This document shows positions 35,148-43,950 of a stretch of DNA of 64,000 nucleotides, one piece after another; position 1 is the stretch's first letter, and every line of letters starts with the position of its first letter. Source of the DNA: Pseudomonas quebecensis (GTDB taxonomy: Bacteria > Pseudomonadota > Gammaproteobacteria > Pseudomonadales > Pseudomonadaceae); assembly GCF_026410085.1 (NCBI RefSeq), contig NZ_CP112866.1, forward strand, positions 3,781,001 through 3,845,000, read 5' to 3'. The notes below the pieces were generated by a model. That model made no database searches and was not told the origin of the DNA. It saw nothing but the letters and a program-made list of their open reading frames with translations. The position numbers were made by a program, and so were the translations under genes.

Positions 35148-36317
35148 TCAGTTTTTCGCCTGGTCGTTTGCAGCCGGATCTGCCGCCTTGGCCTTGGCCG
35201 GAGCAGGTTTCTTCGCGGCAGGCTTGGCAGGCGCCTTTTTGGCAGCCGGCTTGGCGGCGGCTTTCTTGGCGGCAGGTTTGGCGGCAGCGGCTTTTTTTGC
35301 CGGCGCCTTGGCGGCCGGCGCAGGGGCCGGCACGTTCTGCACGGCTACCATTTCAGCCACGGGCGGGGTCTTGCCGGAGTTGTACTTGTTCAGCAACGCC
35401 AGCATGGTGGTGCGCTGGGTGAACATGATTTCCATGCGACGGTTCAGGGCGCGTCCCTGGTTGCTGTCGTTGGCCGCACGCGGCATCAGGTCACCCATGC
35501 CACGCAGCATCAGGCGGTCTTGCTTGAGGCCGCTGAGGCTGAAAATCGAGGCGATGGACTGCGCACGTTCCTTGGTCAACGCCTGGCTGGCCGGGGCACT
35601 GCCGGTAGCGTCGACATGACCCAGGACCAGCACGGCGGTCTTGGGATCGGACTCAACCGCCTTGGCCACACGGGTAAACGGCCCCAGCGTCACTGGCAAC
35701 AACATTGCCGGGCGCTTGGGGTTGTAGGAACCGTCGACCGGGGCAATCACCACCAGCACGTTGTCGCGGCGTTCCAGTTGCAGGTTGCTGTCCTTGATGG
35801 CAGCACGCAGGCGCGGCTCGTAGTCGTCCAGCCAGGCCTGAGTGATTTTCGGGTCAGGCATTTGCACGTTGGCGACGTCGACCTTGGCCAATGGCTTTGG
35901 CTTGCTTTCGAACGGCCACCACCAATGGGTCTCCGTGTCGGTCTTGGCCACGGCTGGGGCCGGGTCTGCGGCTTTGAGATCGGCTTTCAGATCGGCCTTG
36001 GCGTCGGCGGCCTTGTCATCGGCGCTCTTGGATGAAAACGGCCACCAGCTGGAGCCGGTGTCGGCCTTGGCCACCGGAGCAGGCGCTGGGGCAGGCGTCG
36101 CCGCAGGAGCAGCAGCGGTGGCCGGTGCGGCAGGCTTGGCGCCAGCGGCGGGTTTAGCCTCCGGCTTGGCATCGGCCTGGCTCACAACGTCCTTGGTAGC
36201 CGCCTTGTCCGATCCGAATGACCACCAATGCCCACCTTCGGCATCATTTTGTGGAGTTTGTGCACAGCCGGTAACAGTGAGGCAAAGCGCCAGAGCCAAG
36301 GACTTGTTCGATAACAT
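35148..36317 (-). CDS. OmpA-family lipoprotein with WWxF motifs and Lys/Ala/Pro tail
   Basis: A 389-residue predicted lipoprotein (MLSNKSLALALCLTVTGCAQ, lipobox VTGC). Residues ~30-150 are a low-complexity Ala/Pro/Lys/Asp linker in which HWWSFGSDK, SWWPFSSK and HWWWPFESK occur as three spaced aromatic motifs. An OmpA-C peptidoglycan-binding domain follows (about 190-320: VLVLGHVDATGSAPASQALTKERAQSI, GRALNRRMEIMF). The last ~70 residues are PAAKK-type repeats like those of AlgP, PhaF or histone H1. Upstream neighbour of pdxH, as PA1048-PA1049 in P. aeruginosa. The tail composition is unusual for an envelope protein. Confidence 0.85.
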   Translation of the reverse strand: MLSNKSLALALCLTVTGCAQTPQNDAEGGHWWSFGSDKAATKDVVSQADAKPEAKPAAGAKPAAPATAAAPAATPAPAPAPVAKADTGSSWWPFSSKSADDKAADAKADLKADLKAADPAPAVAKTDTETHWWWPFESKPKPLAKVDVANVQMPDPKITQAWLDDYEPRLRAAIKDSNLQLERRDNVLVVIAPVDGSYNPKRPAMLLPVTLGPFTRVAKAVESDPKTAVLVLGHVDATGSAPASQALTKERAQSIASIFSLSGLKQDRLMLRGMGDLMPRAANDSNQGRALNRRMEIMFTQRTTMLALLNKYNSGKTPPVAEMVAVQNVPAPAPAAKAPAKKAAAAKPAAKKAAAKPAAKKAPAKPAAKKPAPAKAKAADPAANDQAKN

Positions 36318-36459
36318 GAGATATCCACAAAATGAGAAAAGAAACGGGGGTCTGAGTGACCCGTTAAACAGACGCTTACAGAACATTTAAGTTACATGAT
36401 TTCGTTCAGCGCCTTTTATAGTTGCCTTTGTAACAAAAAATTGTGAAACGGCAAGGGTT

Positions 36460-37605
36460 TTACAGACAACCGGCCAATATTCCGACCAACTTCTGCGCAC
36501 GCGGGTCCATAAGTACATAAGGGCCGAGTGTATTAGTGACGAACCCAAACGCTACATCATGTTCAGGATCGGCAAAACCTACCGAACCGCCCGCCCCCGG
36601 ATGCCCGAAAGCGCGGGCGCCAAGGCCGAATGTGGCATTGGGCAAGTGGGGTTGATCCAACATGCAGCCCAGGCCGAAGCGGGTTTGGGTCAATAATGTT
36701 TTATCCGGCCCGATACTGTGTTCGCGCGTCAATTGTTCGAGCATGTCAGCTTCCAGCAAACTACCGTCCAACAAACCACTATAAAAACCGGCCAGGCTGC
36801 GCGCATTACCGTGACCATTTGCCGCTGGCTGCTGCATACGTCGCCATTCGGGTTTATTAGTGCTGGTCAGAATAGACGGTGGGTTGGTAAAAGCCCGCGT
36901 GGTCATGGCCGCCGGTTCACGCATCATTACTTGCAGTAAACGTTGCGCGGCTTCATCGCCCATATTGCCTTTGCTGCGGGCTATATGCGCAACCCGATGA
37001 AACTGGTCATCGGCCAGGCCTACATGAAAGTCCAGCCCCAGCGGCTGCGCGACCCGCGCCACAATCGATTCGCCTGGCCCACGGCCATCGGCACGCCGCA
37101 GCAGCTCGCCGACCAGCCAGCCATAGGTGATCGCCGCATAGCCATGGCCCTGCCCCGGTGTCCACCACGGGGCTTCGGCAGCCAGGGTGTCTACCATCAG
37201 CTTCCAGTCATACAGGGCTTCGGCGGGCAGGGCCTCGCGGATCGCCGGCAAACCGGCCTTGTGGCACAGCAATTGGCGCAGGGTGATGTCTTGCTTGCCG
37301 GCCGCCGCGAATTCCGGCCAGTACTGGGCGACCGGTGCGTCCAATTGCAGCTTGCCCTCGGCCACCAGTTGCAGGGCCGTGACGGCGGCGAAGGTTTTGG
37401 TACAGGAGAACAGATTGACGATGGTGTCGCTGTGCCAGGCTTGAGCGCCGTCCTTGTCGGCGGTGCCGGCCCACAGGTCGACCACGCTCTCACCGCCGAT
37501 CTGAATGCACAGCGCCGCTCCACGCTCCTGCGGGTCATCGAACAACGCGGCGAAGGCTTCACGTACCGCTTCGAACTGGAGCTCGTAATGACCCTGAATC
37601 TGCAC
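36460..37605 (-). CDS. Serine hydrolase, class C beta-lactamase fold (EstB/family VIII esterase-like)
   Basis: A 381-residue cytoplasmic-looking protein of the beta-lactamase/transpeptidase fold. The catalytic SxxK motif is SCTK at 67-70 in VNLFSCTKTFAAV; a GYAAITYGWLVGEL segment carries the Tyr motif, and GHPGAGGSVGFADP replaces the KTG box, as in family VIII carboxylesterases. No signal peptide is seen, so a role against beta-lactams in the periplasm is unlikely and esterase activity is more plausible. Followed on the same strand, towards the OmpA gene, by a 142-base gap with an AT-rich promoter-like stretch. Confidence 0.85.
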   Translation of the reverse strand: MQIQGHYELQFEAVREAFAALFDDPQERGAALCIQIGGESVVDLWAGTADKDGAQAWHSDTIVNLFSCTKTFAAVTALQLVAEGKLQLDAPVAQYWPEFAAAGKQDITLRQLLCHKAGLPAIREALPAEALYDWKLMVDTLAAEAPWWTPGQGHGYAAITYGWLVGELLRRADGRGPGESIVARVAQPLGLDFHVGLADDQFHRVAHIARSKGNMGDEAAQRLLQVMMREPAAMTTRAFTNPPSILTSTNKPEWRRMQQPAANGHGNARSLAGFYSGLLDGSLLEADMLEQLTREHSIGPDKTLLTQTRFGLGCMLDQPHLPNATFGLGARAFGHPGAGGSVGFADPEHDVAFGFVTNTLGPYVLMDPRAQKLVGILAGCL

Positions 37606-37687
37606 CTAAGCCCCCTCGTGAAGCACCATGAAAAGTGGGCGACATTGTTCCAGCCCTTGTGGGGTTTGTGAACCCGTCAGCGCTGAA

Positions 37688-39985
37688 TCAATGACCATTT
37701 CCAGAATGCCCACCCGCGTGCCCGGCGCCCTGCGCAGCGCCTTTGCCGTCATGGGCCGAGCGACCACCTGCCTTTTCCTGCGCTGCCGCGGCCGCATTGG
37801 CTTTCTCGGCTTCCTTGCCCAGTTGCTCGACCGCCGCCAGGTTGCTTTTGCGCACGCTCTCGACGAAGCCCTGAAATGGCACATCGGTGATGCCTGCCAG
37901 GCCGAAATGGCCGTTTTCACCGTCCAGCAAACGGCCGGTCACGGGTTGGTCCAGATATTGGAACCAATGCACGCCGACAATGGACGGCTCGGCCATGGCT
38001 TGCTTGAGGAAGTTGGCATACGCCGCGCCGCGATCCTCTTCCCTGGCCAACTGCGTCACACCGCCCCAGAACGGACCACGGTCGGCCGAGCCAACGTTGA
38101 ACTCGGTGATCAGCACCGGCTTGTCCAGCGCACGCAGGGCGGCGAAGTCATAACCATCCTGGGGTTTGAGGGTGTACATGTTAAAGCTCAGCACGTCGCA
38201 ATACTGCGCGCAGGACGCCACGGCCTCCGGCGTACTCACCGCAAAGCGGCCGCCGAGCAGCAACTGGTTGGGGGCGTGCCATTTGAGCGAGTCGGAGATG
38301 GTCTTGAAATACGCATCGGCGAAGGTTTTTTGGAAGTATTTGAAGTCGGCCTCGATTTCCGGGTGCGCAGGGTTGGGCATCGGCGGCTCGAAACCGGGAT
38401 CTTCCATCAGCTCCCAGCCTGTAAGCTCGATCCCCCAGGCTTTCGACAGGCCCTCCTCGTTGCGGTATTTGTCGCGCAATTGCTTAAGAAACGCACGCTT
38501 GGCCGGTACATCGGTGGTCATGCGCAAGGTGCCATATGCCAGCGCATAGCGGGCTTTGGGGTCATCGCCAGGACCGGCCCAGGCCAGTTCGTTATCGGCG
38601 AAGAAGCCGATCAGCCAAGGGTCGTCGCGATGATCGCGGGCGGCGATGGCCACGGCGCGTTCGGTGGCCATGGCAAAGCGTGGGTCGAACGGGTCAGGCA
38701 TGCCACCCCACCAATCGGTGCCCGTGCTGATGCTGGCGTAGTCGCCGACGATGGACAGCGGCAAGGTGTACGGCACACGGTCGGCGGTGGCCAGGTCCGG
38801 GTCGCTCCAATTGCCTACGGTGTTAAAGCCCCAGGCCTGCAGACGGTCGAGGGTGTGGTTGACCCAGCGTTTCTGGTCGAACCCTGCCGTGCCGTAGGCG
38901 CGTTCCAGATTGGCGCGGTAAAAATCGTACCAGCGCCCGGCGCCGAAGCTGCGGCCTTCGCCCGAACCGTTGCCGGTGCGGTGATCAGCACTGCCGTAAT
39001 ATTTATCGAAGGGCTCGCCGGCCTTGGGCAAGGCGGCAAACATCCATTCACGACCGGCCACATAAGTCTGGCTATTGTCCGCAGCCACGGTGTTTACGCC
39101 GAGGGAATAGAACGGATGTCCCTGAGGGGTCACCAGGTACCAGCGGCCGTCGCGTTTTTCGGTGCGGAAAAAGCCGCTGGCGGTGAACGCAGGGCCTTTG
39201 TTCCAGCCGCCGTAAGGGTCCAGCGAGGATTTGTCCCGCGTGGCCAGCCATGCCTGCAGTTGCTGCTGCTCCCTGGCGGCGCCAGCCTTGAGTTGCTCAT
39301 CACTGCTGACCTTCTCCGGCCAGCGCGCACGAGTGGATTGACCATAGGCGTCGACCAGTTCGCTGTAGGCTGCCTTGATGACCGGTTCCACGTCCTGTAC
39401 GCCGAAGCGCTCCAGCAGGATGCTCTGGGCCACATTGGGATTGAGCATCGACACGCTGACCGACACCACTTGGCTGCGGTCGATCTCGCCGGCGCTGCTG
39501 GCCAACAGTACACGCTGGCCGTCCACCGTGATCGGCATCGGCGGGCCGGCCTTCATGCCCTGGCTCAGCGCCGAGTTGGCTTGCAGCGGGATCAGCAAGG
39601 TCTGGGCCGGGCCGGCCGGCAGGTCGATGCGGCTGGTCAACGTGCGGCCGTCATTGCTCTGCACCTTGACATACAAGGTCAGCGCCCAGTCCATGGCACT
39701 TTGAATGCGCAGGCTCACGGCCCCGGACTGCGACCAGTCCCATGCACCGCTTTGCGGGCTGAGCACCAGGCTCGGTTCGGCCGCCGGGTTAAAGGTGATG
39801 CGCCGCAGCACCTCGCCCTCGGGAGTTTGCTCGGCATTGTATTGCGGCAGGCTGGCGTCCTGGGTCGCCACCTTGACCACATCGGCAGGTCGGACGAAGT
39901 TGAACAGTGTTTGCTGCCCGGCGGGCGCGGCGATCAAGGGCGCTGCGAACAGCAAGGCAAAAAGAGCAGGCAGCGTGCGAATCAT
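37688..39985 (-). CDS. Secreted clan-A glycoside hydrolase, beta-agarase-like
   Basis: A 765-residue exported enzyme (signal peptide MIRTLPALFALLFAAPLIAAPAG). An N-terminal carbohydrate-binding-like beta domain (~25-230) precedes a TIM barrel of the GH42/GH50 kind. The probable acid/base Glu is in FFADNELAW and the nucleophile Glu in VLITEFNVGS, both in the right order. The C-terminal ~50 residues are a Lys/Ala-rich then Gly/His-rich tail (GAGHAGGHSGNGH). I chose the ATG at 39985 for the signal peptide, with GGGAGAA upstream. Annotated as beta-agarase in relatives, as I recall, but the true polysaccharide is unknown. Confidence 0.82.
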   Translation of the reverse strand: MIRTLPALFALLFAAPLIAAPAGQQTLFNFVRPADVVKVATQDASLPQYNAEQTPEGEVLRRITFNPAAEPSLVLSPQSGAWDWSQSGAVSLRIQSAMDWALTLYVKVQSNDGRTLTSRIDLPAGPAQTLLIPLQANSALSQGMKAGPPMPITVDGQRVLLASSAGEIDRSQVVSVSVSMLNPNVAQSILLERFGVQDVEPVIKAAYSELVDAYGQSTRARWPEKVSSDEQLKAGAAREQQQLQAWLATRDKSSLDPYGGWNKGPAFTASGFFRTEKRDGRWYLVTPQGHPFYSLGVNTVAADNSQTYVAGREWMFAALPKAGEPFDKYYGSADHRTGNGSGEGRSFGAGRWYDFYRANLERAYGTAGFDQKRWVNHTLDRLQAWGFNTVGNWSDPDLATADRVPYTLPLSIVGDYASISTGTDWWGGMPDPFDPRFAMATERAVAIAARDHRDDPWLIGFFADNELAWAGPGDDPKARYALAYGTLRMTTDVPAKRAFLKQLRDKYRNEEGLSKAWGIELTGWELMEDPGFEPPMPNPAHPEIEADFKYFQKTFADAYFKTISDSLKWHAPNQLLLGGRFAVSTPEAVASCAQYCDVLSFNMYTLKPQDGYDFAALRALDKPVLITEFNVGSADRGPFWGGVTQLAREEDRGAAYANFLKQAMAEPSIVGVHWFQYLDQPVTGRLLDGENGHFGLAGITDVPFQGFVESVRKSNLAAVEQLGKEAEKANAAAAAQEKAGGRSAHDGKGAAQGAGHAGGHSGNGH

Positions 39986-40075
39986 ACGAGCAAGGTTCTC
40001 CCAGACGGCCGATGAATGGCCTGTGATGACGGTGATGAGATAGACCACAAAGTGGGCGAATTCGCCCACGGTGAA

Positions 40076-42220
40076 TTAAGAAATTTCGCGCCGGAACGGC
40101 GGCAATGCGTTAAGGATAGCCTTGCCATAGCGCTGGGTGACCAGTCGGCGGTCGAGCAAGGTGATGGTGCCCCGATCCTGTTCGGTACGCAGCAGCCGGC
40201 CGCAGGCCTGCACCAGCTTCAGCGAGGCATCCGGCACCGAGATTTCCATGAACGGGTTGCCGCCCCGCGCTTCGATCCATTCGGCCAGCGCCGCTTCGAC
40301 CGGATCGTCCGGAACCGAGAAAGGGATCTTGGCGATCACCACGTGTTCGCAGTAGGCCCCCGGCAAGTCCACGCCCTCGGCGAAACTCGCCAGGCCGAAC
40401 AGCACGCTGGAGTCGCCGCCGTCCACCCGCGCCTTGTGCTTGTTGAGGGTCTCCTGCTTGGACAGGTTGCCCTGGATAAACACCTGCTTGCGCCAGTCGC
40501 GATCCAGGCCGTCGAACACATCCTGCATCTGCTTGCGCGACGAGAACAGCACCAGGGTGCCGCGCGAGCCTTCGACCAGTTCCGGCAGGTCGCGGATGAT
40601 TGCCGCGGTATGGGCCGCCGCGTCCCGTGGGTCGGCCTTGAGGTCGGGCACCCTCAGCACGCCGGCGTCGGCGTGGTGGAAGGGGCTCGGCACCACGGCG
40701 GTGACGGCTTTTTTCGGCAGCCCGGCGCGCATGCGGAAACGATCGAACGTACCCAGCGCGGTCAACGTGGCCGACGTCACCAAGGCCCCATAGGCCACGT
40801 TCCACAGGTTGCGACGCAGCATGTCGGCGGCAAGGATCGGGCTGGCGTTGACCTCGATATCGAATAGCGCACCACTTTCGGCCAGGGTCAGCCAGCGCGC
40901 CATGGGCGGGTTGTCTTCCGGGTCTTCGACGGTAAAGGCGGTCCACAGCTCCCAGTTGCCCTGCGCGCGCGACAGCAGGCTGCCGAACAGCGGGTACCAC
41001 TCCTCGGCCTGGTTGCTGGCGATGCCGATGTTGACCTCGCCATCCATGCCTTCCTTGAGCAGGTCGGTGAGACGGGTGAACAGGTCGGTCAGGCGTGAAA
41101 AACCCTTCTTCAGCTCGATGCCCATTTCGCGCATGTGCTCGGGGATCAGGCCGCCGACGAAACGGTGGCGTGGCCGTTCGCGGCCTTCCACGTCTTCGCC
41201 GGGCTTGAAGTCGGCCACCTGCTCGCAGGCACTGAACATGAACTGCTGCTGGGTCTTGATCTCCCGCGCCAGCTCCGGCACCTGCTCGATCAGCTTGCCC
41301 AGATCGCCGGGCAGCGGGTGCTGGGCCAGCAGTTTGGTCAGATTTTTTGCGGTGGACTCTAGCCAATCGGCGGTAGAGCGCAGGCGCGTGTAATGGGCGA
41401 AGTGGCCGATGGCCTTGTCGGGCAGGTGGTGGCCTTCGTCGAAGACATAGAGCGTGTCGCGCGGATCGGGCAACACCGCACCGCCGCCCAGCGCCAGGTC
41501 GGCCAGCACCATGTCGTGGTTGGTGACGATCACATCGACCTTGCCCATGCCTTCGCGGGCCTTGTAAAAGGCGCACTGGCCGAAGTTGGGGCAATGCCGG
41601 TTGGTGCACTGGCTGTGGTCAGTGGTCAGGCGCGCCCAGTCGGAATCTTCCAGGGCGGTGGGCCAACTGTCGCGGTCACCGTCCCATTTATTGCCGGCCA
41701 GTTTCTCGATCATGCTGGTAAACAGCTTCTGGCTGGCCTCATCGACTTCAATCCTGAAGCCTTCTTCTTCGAACAGCTGCGCGGTGGCGGTTTGCGCGTG
41801 GCCTTCCTGCAGCAGCACGTCGAGCTTGGACAGGCACATATAGCGGCCACGGCCCTTGGCCAGGGCGAACGTGAAGTTCAGGCCGCTGTTGCGCATCAGG
41901 TCGGGCAGGTCCTTATAGACGATCTGCTCCTGCAGCGCGACCGTGGCGGTGGCGATCACCAGGCGCTTGCCGGCGGCCTTGGCGGTCGGGATCGCGGCCA
42001 GGCTGTAGGCCACGGTCTTGCCGGTACCGGTGCCGGCCTCGACGGCCACGACCGCAGGCTCGCCTTCGCGGCGGCCTTCGTCGTCGGTGTCGATATCCCC
42101 GAGGACTTTTGCCACTTCGGCAATCATCAGGCGTTGGCCGTAGCGCGGTTTCAAGCTCTTGGCTTCGAGAAAACGCGTGTAGGCGCCCTGGATCGTGGTT
42201 TTGAGTTCAGTGCTGATCAT
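40076..42220 (-). CDS. dinG: ATP-dependent DNA helicase DinG
   Basis: A 714-residue XPD-like superfamily 2 helicase (5'-3') that resolves R-loops and unusual DNA structures. Walker A is EAGTGTGKT (61-69), followed by an Fe-S domain. Its cysteines are visible in YMCLSKLDVL and the cluster QCTNRHCPNFGQC. Motif II is VFDEGHHL, and motif VI lies in QACGRLLRTEQDRGTI near the C-terminus. The length and cysteine layout match DinG rather than YoaA. The SD is not strong. Divergent from the CopD-like gene with 99 bases between. Confidence 0.95.
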   Translation of the reverse strand: MISTELKTTIQGAYTRFLEAKSLKPRYGQRLMIAEVAKVLGDIDTDDEGRREGEPAVVAVEAGTGTGKTVAYSLAAIPTAKAAGKRLVIATATVALQEQIVYKDLPDLMRNSGLNFTFALAKGRGRYMCLSKLDVLLQEGHAQTATAQLFEEEGFRIEVDEASQKLFTSMIEKLAGNKWDGDRDSWPTALEDSDWARLTTDHSQCTNRHCPNFGQCAFYKAREGMGKVDVIVTNHDMVLADLALGGGAVLPDPRDTLYVFDEGHHLPDKAIGHFAHYTRLRSTADWLESTAKNLTKLLAQHPLPGDLGKLIEQVPELAREIKTQQQFMFSACEQVADFKPGEDVEGRERPRHRFVGGLIPEHMREMGIELKKGFSRLTDLFTRLTDLLKEGMDGEVNIGIASNQAEEWYPLFGSLLSRAQGNWELWTAFTVEDPEDNPPMARWLTLAESGALFDIEVNASPILAADMLRRNLWNVAYGALVTSATLTALGTFDRFRMRAGLPKKAVTAVVPSPFHHADAGVLRVPDLKADPRDAAAHTAAIIRDLPELVEGSRGTLVLFSSRKQMQDVFDGLDRDWRKQVFIQGNLSKQETLNKHKARVDGGDSSVLFGLASFAEGVDLPGAYCEHVVIAKIPFSVPDDPVEAALAEWIEARGGNPFMEISVPDASLKLVQACGRLLRTEQDRGTITLLDRRLVTQRYGKAILNALPPFRREIS

Positions 42221-42319
42221 GAATAGTCGGGCGCAAAAAACGCTGGATAAATTTTCAGTGGTTCGGATCGGCGGCTATCATACCCCGCTAATTAATCCCG
42301 CGCAGAACGGAGTACCGCA

Positions 42320-42784
42320 ATGACCGTCTTCAGCCTCGCTTACACCCTGCATGTATTGGCCGCCCTGGTATGGGTCGGCGGTATGTTTTTCGCCTGGATG
42401 ATCCTGCGCCCCGCCGCTGTGGCGGCCCTTGAAGGCCCTGCCCGGCTCAGGTTGTGGGCGAATGTGTTTCAACGTTTTTTTGTGTGGATCTGGGTGGCGG
42501 TGCTGATTTTGCCGATCAGCGGTGTCGGCCTGCTGCACCTGCGCTTCAACGGCTTTGAAACCGCGCCGCGTTATGTGCAGGTGATGATGGGCTTGTATCT
42601 GGTGATGACCGCATTGTTTATCCGCATCCAGGCGTTGAAATTCCCGGCGCTGCGCGCGGCGGTGGTGGCCGAGGACTGGCCGGCGGGCGCGGCGGCCCTG
42701 GGACAGATTCGCAGGTTGGTGGGGAGCAACCTGATCATCGGGCTGGTGGTGGTGGCTATTGCTTCGGCGCGACCGATGTTCTGA
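42320..42784 (+). CDS. CopD-like integral membrane protein
   Basis: A 154-residue protein with four predicted helices, beginning MTVFSLAYTLHVLAALVWVGGMFFAW. The His in YTLHVLAALVWVGG is the pattern seen in the CopD/DUF2269 group, which may bind copper or haem. No periplasmic domain is attached. It stands alone, divergent from dinG and convergent with the collagen-like gene. A copper role is only suggested by the family. Confidence 0.78.
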   Translation: MTVFSLAYTLHVLAALVWVGGMFFAWMILRPAAVAALEGPARLRLWANVFQRFFVWIWVAVLILPISGVGLLHLRFNGFETAPRYVQVMMGLYLVMTALFIRIQALKFPALRAAVVAEDWPAGAAALGQIRRLVGSNLIIGLVVVAIASARPMF

Positions 42785-42792
42785 GGGTCAGG

Positions 42793-42820
42793 CAAGCTGC
42801 AAGCCTTGACTTGCAGCTTG
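42793..42820. repeat. Perfect hairpin at a convergent gene junction
   Basis: CAAGCTGCAAG, loop CCTTGA, CTTGCAGCTTG: an exact 11-base stem, followed by a second small imperfect stem ACGCTG/CGGCGT. It separates the convergent CopD-like and collagen-like genes and lacks a U tract. Similar in make-up to the hairpin at 30949-30980. Confidence 0.68.
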
Positions 42821-42833
42821 ACGCTGCGGCGTT

Positions 42834-43592
42834 TCAGAGCCGCTGAATAGTCACGGCACCCGCCGGCCCGGCAGGCCCTGGCTGCCCTTCCAAACCTGGG
42901 CGGCCTTTTTCGCCGCCCTCGGTGCGGTACACCAGGCAGCCCTTGGATTGCCCACCTTTACCCGGCTTGCCCGCCGTTCCGGCAGGGCCGCCCGGACCGC
43001 CATCCACCCACACCTTGATCCGTTCGGCCGGGAAGTCTTTCGGCAATTCGACCCGCACCTGCGCGCCCGCCGCGCCTGGCAAACCATCGCCGCCATTATC
43101 CCCGTTGGCGCCTCGCCCGGCCGCGCCCCAGGTGCAGCCCGGGTCTTCGCCGTTAGCGCCATCCAGACCGGCGTAGCCCTGGGCACCGGCGCCGCCACGG
43201 GCGTCCACCGAGAGTTCTTCGGCCGTCAGGGCATTGATGCGCAAAGTCAGGTCGCGCCCGGCCTTGGCCGGTTTTTCATGGGTGCCGGGAGCCCCACGCG
43301 AGGTGATCTGGCTGCCAGGGTCCAGCTGCGCCTGGCGCACCTGCAATTGCAGCGCGGTACTGCCGGGAACAATGGCGATGCGCGCGTCGCGGCCCAGATG
43401 CAACTCTTCTACGGTGACCTGGCTGATGGTGGCCGGCACCAGCAAGGTGCCGTAGTCCGCCACGTCCAGGCGCTCCAGTTGCAACACGCTGGTGCTGCTG
43501 GGCAGACGCATCAACGAGTTGGTTTCCACACTGACGCTCTGGGCCAGGGCAATGGGGCTGACCAACAGGGCCAACAGAAAAACCTTACGCAT
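42834..43592 (-). CDS. Secreted collagen-like (Gly-X-Y) protein
   Basis: A 252-residue exported protein. The signal peptide is MRKVFLLALLVSPIALAQSVS. Residues ~25-135 look like a beta-helix or adhesin-type region (VTVEELHLGRDARIAIVPG...). The C-terminal ~120 residues are Gly-rich with Gly-X-Y runs, such as GLDGANGEDPG, GGPGGPAGTAGKPGKGG and GRPGLEGQPGPAGPAG. I chose the ATG at 43592: AGGAG is 7 bases upstream, while the adjacent ATG at 43595 is too close. Bacterial collagen-like proteins usually form trimeric stalks at the cell surface; no anchor domain is seen here. Confidence 0.78.
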   Translation of the reverse strand: MRKVFLLALLVSPIALAQSVSVETNSLMRLPSSTSVLQLERLDVADYGTLLVPATISQVTVEELHLGRDARIAIVPGSTALQLQVRQAQLDPGSQITSRGAPGTHEKPAKAGRDLTLRINALTAEELSVDARGGAGAQGYAGLDGANGEDPGCTWGAAGRGANGDNGGDGLPGAAGAQVRVELPKDFPAERIKVWVDGGPGGPAGTAGKPGKGGQSKGCLVYRTEGGEKGRPGLEGQPGPAGPAGAVTIQRL

Positions 43593-43950
43593 CATGGGGC
43601 TCCTGAGTATTTTCGAATTTTTCTTTGGACGCACAGTAACGACTTCCACGGACGGTTTGCCAGTGAAGGATCAAAAAACTTGAGAAGGGAACAATGCAGG
43701 AGGCTTGGCGGCAACATCCCAGCGGATCCCACTGGGGCAACGGCGGTCAGCGGTTGTTCTGGATTTGCGTAGTACAGTTTCAGCGCGCGACTTCTCGCGC
43801 CGGGGCCGCAGCATAAAGCGCGCTCTTTTCATCGGCACCAGCCCCGGATTCATTGGGATTGACCGCTTCACAGGACTTTTCGCCACCACCCGCTCTAGGC
43901 CCGCACGCTCAGCCGCGCTAGTCTCTATAGTCCTGATGTGAGGATCTGTG
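43593..43950. other. 358-base divergent intergenic region
   Basis: Lies between the collagen-like gene (-) and the DUF6231-like gene (+). Apart from the two SD sites I see no clear promoter, repeat or small gene; the short open frames inside have no SD and unusual amino acid make-up. Confidence 0.5.

Noticed and set aside
36460..37605. Antibiotic-resistance beta-lactamase
   Set aside because: SxxK is present, but there is no signal peptide and no KTG box; it fits family VIII esterases better.
37628..40015. 795-codon plus-strand frame opposite the glycoside hydrolase
   Set aside because: The minus strand has a signal peptide and both catalytic motifs; the plus frame has none and no start signal.
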